Part shown: piece after piece, positions 6,994 to 13,093 of the stretch
Numbering within the stretch: position 1 is the stretch's first letter
Layout: every line of letters begins with the position of its first letter
Assembly: GCA_002471805.1 (NCBI GenBank)
Contig: DKQR01000187.1
Location: 27,004-43,026 of the forward strand
Direction: 5' to 3'
Origin: Fidelibacterota bacterium UBA7303
GTDB taxonomy: Bacteria > Fidelibacterota > Marinisomatia > Marinisomatales > UBA1611
Length of the DNA: 16,023 bases
Made by a program: the position numbers and the translations under genes
Notes under the pieces: model-generated
The model's input: only the letters and a program-made list of their open reading frames with translations
Databases searched by the model: none
Told to the model about the DNA's origin: nothing

Positions 6994-7512
6994 ATGTCTT
7001 TGACACCCCCACTTAACTTTAAAAATTGGATCGATGAAAATCGACATTTATTAAAACCTCCTGTAGGAAACAAGGTGGTTTATAGTGGAACTGATTTTTT
7101 AATTATGGTTGTAGGCGGCCCAAATTCCCGTAAAGATTATCATGTGGACCCGGTTGAAGAATTTTTTTACCAGATTGAGGGTGATATGCTCCTTAAAATT
7201 ATTGAAAATGGGCAAATGCTTGATATCCCAATCAAAGAAGGGGAAATATTTTTACTCCCAAAAAATATTCCCCATTCTCCGCAGCGGTTTGAACATACAA
7301 TCGGTCTAGTGGTGGAATATCAAAGAGAAGACGGCGCTTTAGACGCATTCCAATGGTACTGCGACGACTGTGAGTCTTTGCTTCATGAAGTAACATTAGA
7401 CTTGGAAGATATCGTTTCACAGCTTCCGCCCTTATTCGAACAATATTGGAATAATTTAGAGAATAGAACCTGCGGTGAATGTGGGGCAATCCAGCAGCCC
7501 CCCCCTAATTAA
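6994..7512 (+). CDS. 3-hydroxyanthranilate 3,4-dioxygenase
   Basis: Fe(II) cupin dioxygenase opening 3-hydroxyanthranilate to 2-amino-3-carboxymuconate 6-semialdehyde (ACMS). Ligands of the catalytic iron are recognisable: His50 and Glu56 in YHVDPVEEFFYQIEGD (49-64), and His94 in LPKNIPHSPQRF (88-99). Arg46, Arg98 and Glu108 correspond to the substrate-binding residues known from bacterial homologues. The C-terminal region has two CxxC pairs (CDDC 123-126, CGEC 160-163) that would hold a second, rubredoxin-like iron, as in bacterial and fungal enzymes and unlike animal ones. The 172-aa length is normal. It follows the deaminase by 9 nt with a strong AGGAGG. Its product is unstable and would form quinolinate if not decarboxylated by the next gene's enzyme. 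Confidence 0.95.
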   Translation: MSLTPPLNFKNWIDENRHLLKPPVGNKVVYSGTDFLIMVVGGPNSRKDYHVDPVEEFFYQIEGDMLLKIIENGQMLDIPIKEGEIFLLPKNIPHSPQRFEHTIGLVVEYQREDGALDAFQWYCDDCESLLHEVTLDLEDIVSQLPPLFEQYWNNLENRTCGECGAIQQPPPN

Positions 7513-7520
7513 GGCAGCAT

Positions 7521-8525
7521 TTGAAAATAGATATACACACCCATATTCTGCCAAAGGAATGGCCGAATTTGAAAGAAAGATACGGATACGGAGGATGGAT
7601 TAGCTTGGATCATCATAAAACCGGCTGTGCTCGCATGATGAAAGATGAACATTTTTTTCGGGAAGTGGAATCAAACCTATGGGATTCCAGTGTTCGAATA
7701 AATGAAAGCAACAATCATGGAGTTGATGTTCAAGTATTATCAACTGTTCCGGTCATGTTCAGTTATTGGGCAAATATCGATGATGCTTTGGATCTATCCA
7801 AATTACTGAATGATCATATTTCGTCTGTAGTAGATGAATCTCCAAAAAGGTTTATTGGACTAGGTACTATTCCCCTTCAGGATCCTAATAAATCAATCAA
7901 AGAATTAGAACGGTGTTCTAAAATGAATCTGGCTGGTGTCCAGATCGGCTCCAATGTAAATGGTAAAAACTTAAATGAAGCTGAACTGTTTCCGATGTTC
8001 GAAGCCGCTTCCGATCTTGACATGTCAATCTTTGTTCATCCTTGGGAGATGATGGGCGAAAATGATATGAAGAAATACTGGCTGCCTTGGTTGGTGGGTA
8101 TGCCAGCAGAAACCAGTCGAGCTATATGCTCCATGATTTTTGGAGGTATATTCGAACGTTTACCAAATCTCCGAGTTGCTTTTGCGCATGGAGGTGGTGC
8201 ATTTCCGGTTACTTCAGGTCGTATCCAACATGGATATAATGTTCGCCCTGATCTGTGTGCGGTAGACAACCAAGTTGATCCAGCGAACTATCTTGGTAGA
8301 TTTTGGGTGGATTCATTAGTACATGATGCGGACACATTGGATTTTTTACTGAATAAAATAGGTTCGGACAGAATTGCATTGGGGACGGATTACCCATTTC
8401 CCCTTGGCGAACTTGAACCAGGGAAATTAATTGAATCTATGAGTCTTTCTTCTGAGCAAAGAGATAAATTGCTATTTAGAAATGCTCTGGAATGGCTTGG
8501 TTTGTCGATTAACCTATTTTTGTGA
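7521..8525 (+). CDS. 2-amino-3-carboxymuconate 6-semialdehyde decarboxylase (amidohydrolase family)
   Basis: Zn-dependent amidohydrolase-fold decarboxylase that removes CO2 from ACMS, giving 2-aminomuconate semialdehyde and pulling flux away from quinolinate. Metal and active-site residues are in place: His6/His8 in KIDIHTHILP (2-11), His173 in FVHPWE (171-176), His223 in FAHGGGAFP (221-229) and Asp290 in GTDYPFPLGE (288-297). The 334-aa length is typical. The start is TTG at 7521, because the HxH motif must lie within the first ten residues and no ATG is available; AAGG at 7511-7514 could act as a weak ribosome binding site. The last codons overlap the kynureninase GTG by 4 nt (GTGA). Other PF04909 decarboxylases look similar, but the neighbouring dioxygenase and dehydrogenase make the assignment firm. 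Confidence 0.92.
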   Translation: MKIDIHTHILPKEWPNLKERYGYGGWISLDHHKTGCARMMKDEHFFREVESNLWDSSVRINESNNHGVDVQVLSTVPVMFSYWANIDDALDLSKLLNDHISSVVDESPKRFIGLGTIPLQDPNKSIKELERCSKMNLAGVQIGSNVNGKNLNEAELFPMFEAASDLDMSIFVHPWEMMGENDMKKYWLPWLVGMPAETSRAICSMIFGGIFERLPNLRVAFAHGGGAFPVTSGRIQHGYNVRPDLCAVDNQVDPANYLGRFWVDSLVHDADTLDFLLNKIGSDRIALGTDYPFPLGELEPGKLIESMSLSSEQRDKLLFRNALEWLGLSINLFL

Positions 8526-9772
8526 CATATAAAAATTCTAGAATATTTGCGGAAACTCTGGATCAGGATGATCCATTGGGAGCATATCGGGAAAAATTTC
8601 ATTACCCGAAAAATATAAATGACAATGACTTAATCTATTTTTCTGGCAATTCCCTTGGGCTCCAGCCTAAATCAGTCCGAACTTTTGTTGAAAATGAACT
8701 TGATGTCTGGGAAAAAAAGGGATTGCTTGGTCAGCATAGCCGGTGGAAAAATTTCCATGAAAGACTCCTGGAAAACACTGCCAGGATGGTGGGAGGAGAT
8801 TCATCAGAAGTTGTGGTAATGAATGCTTTAACAGTCAATATTCATTTCCTGTTAATCTCATTTTATCAACCCACTGAAACCAGAAAAAAAATTATGATCG
8901 AAAACGGGGCATTCCCATCAGACCAATATGCCATCAAATCCCAAATAGAATTTCATGGTCTTTCCCCCCTAGATACATTAATTGAATTGACCCCAAGGGA
9001 AGGTGAATCTATCCTCAGGACTGAAGATATCATATTAGCAATAAAGGATGCAAACCAAGAGTTGGCTACGGTTATGTTTGGTAACCCGAACTACTATACA
9101 GGGCAAGTTTTTGATATGCAAGCCATTACGAATGCTGGCCATGATGTGGGGGCATTTGTTGGTTTTGATCTTGCTCATGGCACCGGCAATCTGTTAATGA
9201 ACCTGCATGACTGGGATGTTGATTTTGCCGCCTGGTGTTCTTACAAGTATTTGTGTGCCGGACCAGGTGCACCAGGTGGTATATTTATTCATAAAAGACA
9301 TCATGATTGGACAAATCACAGGTTTGCAGGGTGGTGGGGTCAGAATAAAGAAACTCGATTCAATATGGGGCCTGATTTTGACCCGATTAAAACAGCTGAA
9401 GGTTGGCAGGTCAGCAATGCGCCTGTGATGGGTATGGCACCATTATTGGCGGCAATGGATATTTTTGATGAAGTGGGGATGAATGCTATTCGTAAAAAAA
9501 GTGAAAAATTAACGGGGTTTTTAGAATATTTAGTCATCAAGATTTTACCGGAAGTAACAATTATTACCCCCGAGAACTCTACAGAACGGGGATGCCAGTT
9601 ATCACTTGTAGTGCCTGGCGGGAAAAAAATTTTCGATGATCTATCTAATCGGGGCGTAGTATGTGATTGGAGAAATCCAGATGTAATACGAGTTGCGCCT
9701 CATCCGTTGTTTAATCGATATACTGAAGTATATGATTTTGTTATAATGTTAAAGCAGATTCTTGCTGAATAA
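8522..9772 (+). CDS. kynU: Kynureninase
   Basis: PLP enzyme cleaving 3-hydroxykynurenine (or kynurenine) to 3-hydroxyanthranilate (or anthranilate) and alanine. Signatures in the 416 aa are YFSGNSLGLQP (39-49), NPNYYTGQVFD (188-198), GFDLAHGTGN (214-223, Asp216 contacts the PLP ring nitrogen) and CSYKYLCAGPGAPGG (239-253, Lys242 as Schiff-base lysine), followed by FAGWWG. The start is GTG at 8522, in the 4-nt GTGA overlap with the decarboxylase stop; the TLDQDDPLG motif soon after matches the usual family N-terminus. The stop lies 11 nt inside the following monooxygenase frame. Because the monooxygenase is next door, 3-hydroxykynurenine is the expected substrate. Confidence 0.95.
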   Translation: MTYKNSRIFAETLDQDDPLGAYREKFHYPKNINDNDLIYFSGNSLGLQPKSVRTFVENELDVWEKKGLLGQHSRWKNFHERLLENTARMVGGDSSEVVVMNALTVNIHFLLISFYQPTETRKKIMIENGAFPSDQYAIKSQIEFHGLSPLDTLIELTPREGESILRTEDIILAIKDANQELATVMFGNPNYYTGQVFDMQAITNAGHDVGAFVGFDLAHGTGNLLMNLHDWDVDFAAWCSYKYLCAGPGAPGGIFIHKRHHDWTNHRFAGWWGQNKETRFNMGPDFDPIKTAEGWQVSNAPVMGMAPLLAAMDIFDEVGMNAIRKKSEKLTGFLEYLVIKILPEVTIITPENSTERGCQLSLVVPGGKKIFDDLSNRGVVCDWRNPDVIRVAPHPLFNRYTEVYDFVIMLKQILAE

Positions 9773-11117
9773 AGAAAAGATCACATTAATCGGTGCTGGT
9801 TTGGCAGGACCGCTCCTGGCAAATTATATGGCACAGAGAGGTTATGTTGTAACAATTATTGAAAGTCGACCGGATAGGAGAAAGGTACCTATATCCGCAG
9901 GACGATCTATCAATCTAGCGCTGTCAGCCCGGGGTATCCATGCTCTCAAAGAGATCGGCCTCTACGATAGAATTAAACCTATTACCATCCCTATGAAAGG
10001 AAGGATGATTCATGACCTGGATGGGACTACTCATTTGCTGCCATATGGACAAACAGATAATGAGATTATCTTTTCCGTTTCTAGAGCACAGTTAAATATG
10101 GAATTGATGACTCTGGCGGAGGAATCAAAAAATGTAACCATCCTTTTTAACCATAAACTGGTTTCAGCTGATTTTGACCAAAATAAACTCTATCTTAAGA
10201 TATTAGATACAAATTCTGATAAGGAATTATCATTTAGCAGGGTTATCGGCTGTGATGGGTCAGCCTCAGTTCTCAGAGAAGCTATAATAAAAAAAACTGC
10301 TGTGAAATATGTAAAAAAACCATTAGGTCATGGTTATAAAGAATTAACAATACCACCATCGAAATCGGGAGATTTTCAGATTGAATCTAACGCGCTGCAT
10401 ATTTGGCCTAGGGGGAATTACATGCTTATTGCTCTACCCAATAAGGATTATTCTTTTACCTGCACTTTATTTTTCCCAGTAGAAGGAGATGTTAGTTTTG
10501 AAACTTTAAACACCGAAAATGATATTATACATTTGTTTGAATCACAATTCCCAGATGCCATAGAAATGATGCCTACGCTGATTAAAGATTTTCAAAATAA
10601 CCCAACAGGTGACCTTGCTTCTGTATATTGTAACCCATGGCATTTCCAGGATAAAGCATTGCTTATAGGGGATGCAGCACATGCAGTTGTACCATTTTTC
10701 GGCCAGGGAATGAATGCATCATTTCAAGACTGTTCAATTTTGGCCAGACTCATAGACAGAAATGAAAATAACTGGCAAACCATTTTTGATGCTTTTTCAT
10801 CTACACAGGTAGAGAATGGGCATGCCATTGCAGATATGGCAATTGAGAATTATATAGAAATGCGTGATCATGTGAATAATATAGAATATAAAAAAAGGAG
10901 AACCTTGGAATTAAACCTGGAGCGAATGTATCCCAGCCAATTTATACCGAGGTATTCTATGGTGGCTTTCCATCAAATTCCTTATTCAGAAGTATATGAA
11001 CGAGGCGAAAAGCAGTTTATGATTATTAATGAATTACTAAAATTAGATCCATCAGGAAAATTGATTGATAGAGAATTAGTAAAAAAAATGTTACCTAAGT
11101 CTAATTTGAATCTATAA
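9762..11117 (+). CDS. kmo: Kynurenine 3-monooxygenase
   Basis: FAD- and NADPH-dependent aromatic hydroxylase converting kynurenine to 3-hydroxykynurenine. The 451 aa contain GAGLAG (11-16, FAD dinucleotide fold), a family-typical SINLALSARG (49-58), the CDGSAS segment (164-169, DG motif) and GDAAHAVVPFFGQGMN (303-318, second FAD motif plus the KMO-type PFFGQGMN). No C-terminal membrane helix is visible, so it should be soluble, like bacterial rather than mitochondrial KMO. The start is TTG at 9762, overlapping the kynureninase by 11 nt; the FAD motif lies so close to the N-terminus that no later start fits. It is the last gene of the operon. I see no clear terminator in the 151 nt before the convergent trpB2. 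Confidence 0.95.
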   Translation: MLNKEKITLIGAGLAGPLLANYMAQRGYVVTIIESRPDRRKVPISAGRSINLALSARGIHALKEIGLYDRIKPITIPMKGRMIHDLDGTTHLLPYGQTDNEIIFSVSRAQLNMELMTLAEESKNVTILFNHKLVSADFDQNKLYLKILDTNSDKELSFSRVIGCDGSASVLREAIIKKTAVKYVKKPLGHGYKELTIPPSKSGDFQIESNALHIWPRGNYMLIALPNKDYSFTCTLFFPVEGDVSFETLNTENDIIHLFESQFPDAIEMMPTLIKDFQNNPTGDLASVYCNPWHFQDKALLIGDAAHAVVPFFGQGMNASFQDCSILARLIDRNENNWQTIFDAFSSTQVENGHAIADMAIENYIEMRDHVNNIEYKKRRTLELNLERMYPSQFIPRYSMVAFHQIPYSEVYERGEKQFMIINELLKLDPSGKLIDRELVKKMLPKSNLNL

Positions 11118-11268
11118 ATATCAAGAGCTCATCCCATTAGGGAACACTACTTTCGTGAGGGTAATATTCAGTAATCATTACTCTATTTATAATAATAAGC
11201 AATCCTCTACTGCATCTAAAGCTTAAGAAAGTCAGATAACTATAGCGGCGCCATGAAAGTTTTGTAGC
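11118..11268. other. Convergent spacer between kmo and trpB2
   Basis: These 151 nt separate the 3' ends of the operon and trpB2. The only symmetric element I see is AGTAAT-C-ATTACT (11171-11183), too AT-rich and short for a normal terminator. No coding sequence or T-run-backed stem is visible, so how the two converging transcripts end is unclear. Confidence 0.4.
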
Positions 11269-12630
11269 TTATATTGTAGGTAATCCTTCCAGTGCTTTTA
11301 AGCTTTCAGCCACTTCATCATTTGTCATAGCATGATCTTCCAGACCCCCACTTAGGAATTGAGTATAGGCAGACATGTCAAAATATCCATGCCCAGAAAG
11401 GTTAAAAAGAATAACTTTTTCTTCGCCAGACTCACGGGCTTCAATTGCATGTTTTACCGCTCCATGTACTGCATGACTAGATTCCGGTGCGGGAACAATA
11501 CCTTCTGTTTTTGCAAAAGCAATAGCAGACTCAAAGCAATCTATTTGGCCATAGGCTTCTGCTTCCATAATGCTATCTTTTACCAATTGACATAACAGAG
11601 GCGCATCTCCATGGTATCTTAGACCACCGGCGTGAATTGGTGGAGGAACAAACTTATGACCGAGAGTATACATTGGGGATAGAGGTGTTAGCTGAGCAGT
11701 ATCTCCAAAGTCATAACGGAATTCGCCTTTTGTAAGGGTTGGGCATGATGCAGGTTCTGCAGCGACAAAACGAATATCTTTCCCATTTATTTTATCTCTC
11801 ACAAATGGAAATGATAATCCAGCAAAATTACACCCTCCACCGACACAACCAATTATGATATCTGGAAAATCCCCAGCAATTTCCATCTGTTTCGCGGCTT
11901 CTTGGCCAATGACAGTCTGGTGAAGCAGAACATGGTTCAGTACTGAACCAAGAGCATAACGAGTATCATCCCTTGTAGCGGCATCTTCCACTGCTTCAGA
12001 AATAGCAATCCCAAGACTACCTGGTGTATCAGGAGTAGTTTCTAGAACTGTTCTTCCTGCATTTGTATCAGGTGAAGGGCTCGCCACAATCTCCGCACCA
12101 TAAGTCTGCATCAAAGCCTTGCGATATGGTTTCTGATCAAAACTGATCCGGACCATATATACTTTCACTTCCTGACCAAAAATAGAGCCAGCAAATGCTA
12201 GGCTACTACCCCATTGTCCAGCACCGGTTTCTGTTGCTAAACGATTTATTCCTTCTTCTTTATTATAATATGCCTGCGCTACTGCAGAGTTTGGTTTGTG
12301 GCTTCCTGTAGGACTTACACCTTCATATTTATAATAGATTTTTGCTGGAGTCTTTAGTTTTTTTTCCAAACCGGTGGCGCGGATTAATGGCGATGGACGC
12401 CAAATCTGTAAAGCTTCCAATACTGGTTCAGGAATATCTATAAATCTATCTTGACATACTTCCTGCATTATTAATCCCATAGGAAACAGTGGAGCCAAAT
12501 CATCAGGGCCTATGGGTTCTCCCGTACCTGGATGAAGAATAGGTGGCGGTTGATTAGGCATATCTGCGGCAATATTATACCATTGTTTTGGAATTTCCTG
12601 TTCTGTTAATGTTATCTTTTTTTGATGCAT
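11269..12630 (-). CDS. Tryptophan synthase beta chain, TrpB2 type
   Basis: PLP enzyme joining indole and L-serine to tryptophan. The long 453-aa form and the motifs GVSPTGSHKPNSA (104-116, Lys112 as PLP lysine), ATETGAGQWG (132-141, Glu134 as catalytic base) and GCVGGGCNFAG (261-271, PLP-phosphate loop) identify the TrpB2 branch. TrpB2 proteins generally work without TrpA and are often linked to indole salvage. I chose ATG at 12630 because GGGAGA (complement of 12638-12643) lies 7 nt upstream; an in-frame TTG at 12645 would add five residues and destroy that spacing. The gene faces the tryptophan-degrading operon end to end and has its own promoter region with a dyad. No trpA or other trp genes are visible. 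Confidence 0.93.
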   Translation of the reverse strand: MHQKKITLTEQEIPKQWYNIAADMPNQPPPILHPGTGEPIGPDDLAPLFPMGLIMQEVCQDRFIDIPEPVLEALQIWRPSPLIRATGLEKKLKTPAKIYYKYEGVSPTGSHKPNSAVAQAYYNKEEGINRLATETGAGQWGSSLAFAGSIFGQEVKVYMVRISFDQKPYRKALMQTYGAEIVASPSPDTNAGRTVLETTPDTPGSLGIAISEAVEDAATRDDTRYALGSVLNHVLLHQTVIGQEAAKQMEIAGDFPDIIIGCVGGGCNFAGLSFPFVRDKINGKDIRFVAAEPASCPTLTKGEFRYDFGDTAQLTPLSPMYTLGHKFVPPPIHAGGLRYHGDAPLLCQLVKDSIMEAEAYGQIDCFESAIAFAKTEGIVPAPESSHAVHGAVKHAIEARESGEEKVILFNLSGHGYFDMSAYTQFLSGGLEDHAMTNDEVAESLKALEGLPTI

Positions 12631-12637
12631 TGTTCTA

Positions 12638-12643
12638 TCTCCC
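12638..12643 (-). promoter_or_regulatory. Shine-Dalgarno deciding the trpB2 start
   Basis: On the minus strand GGGAGA lies 7 nt before the ATG at 12630, a good ribosome-binding distance. It favours this ATG over the TTG five codons upstream. Confidence 0.7.
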
Positions 12644-12681
12644 AATAGTTTCGTCTATTACTATACCCTTAGATCCTAATA

Positions 12682-12717
12682 ATTATATAGGTATTCAGTA
12701 GAATTCTAATACCTATA
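12682..12717 (-). promoter_or_regulatory. Putative trpB2 promoter with overlapping operator-like inverted repeat
   Basis: Perfect 10-bp arms TATAGGTATT (12686-12695) and AATACCTATA (12708-12717) are separated by 12 bp. The spacer plus the first base of the right arm contains a second palindrome, TAGAATTCTA (12699-12708). On the minus strand a perfect -10 box, TATAAT (complement of 12682-12687), directly abuts the dyad, so the dyad covers the -35 to -10 region. No T-run follows on either strand, so it is not a terminator. A repressor or activator site controlling trpB2 is the simplest reading; the -35 match (TTAGAA) is weak. Confidence 0.5.
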
Positions 12718-12758
12718 AAATAAAAAAACATCTTTATTTTTTATTCGTGGGATTTAAT

Positions 12759-12905
12759 TCAAATGTGTCGCACTATTTTGTTAAAACAATTTTCCATCGC
12801 TTTTACCGATTTAAGTGCCTGCACCACCTTTGGTCTTATATTATTGATGCTATTTACTCTAACAAACTTAGTTATATCATATTTTGGCTCACCGAATTGA
12901 CTCAT
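12759..12905 (-). CDS. Possible small basic protein, 48 aa
   Basis: A 49-codon frame on the minus strand runs from an ATG (complement of 12903-12905) to TGA (12759-12761), with a GGA six nt before the start as a possible ribosome binding site. The product begins MSQFGEPKYDITKFVRVNSI and is Lys/Arg-rich (about 8 basic residues and 3 acidic), with one Cys and no membrane segment. An in-frame TAA lies eight codons upstream, so it cannot extend far. It lies 128 nt before trpB2 on the same strand, beyond the dyad. I recognise no family. It could be a real small gene, a decayed fragment of a longer one, or chance; the otherwise empty 430-nt spacer makes it worth recording. Confidence 0.3.
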   Translation of the reverse strand: MSQFGEPKYDITKFVRVNSINNIRPKVVQALKSVKAMENCFNKIVRHI

Positions 12906-12976
12906 AAATCGTCCATCTTTTAATTTTTACCAATGTGATACGCTTAATCATATCCAAGTCTAATAACCATACTATA

Positions 12977-13004
12977 AACAAAAAACACAGGCTGACCGGG
13001 GCTT
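12977..13004 (-). terminator. Degenerate copy of the 1766-1793 hairpin
   Basis: The layout AACAAAAAAC, then AGG-CTGA-CCGGGG, matches the hairpin at 1766-1793. The arms (12983-12991 AAACACAGG; 12996-13004 CCGGGGCTT) pair with three mismatches, so the structure is weakened. On the minus strand it is followed by TTTTTTGTTT. It again lies in a divergent spacer, upstream of minus-strand trpB2 and plus-strand phosphodiesterase genes. It is probably a decaying terminator. Confidence 0.4.
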
Positions 13005-13093
13005 GGTGTTGTGAAAAGGGTAAAATTATTTCAACAGTATCATTTTCTTGTTTTGATTAGGTTTATCTACTTTTATTGATTATTATATTGAAA

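Noticed and set aside
1978..11117. NAD biosynthesis operon via quinolinate
   Set aside because: ACMS decarboxylase and the aminomuconate branch are present, while quinolinate phosphoribosyltransferase is absent. The cluster fits degradation better.
11171..11183. AGTAATCATTACT palindrome as terminator of kmo or trpB2
   Set aside because: The stem is only 6 bp, AT-rich, has a 1-nt loop and no T-run; it cannot form a stable terminator.
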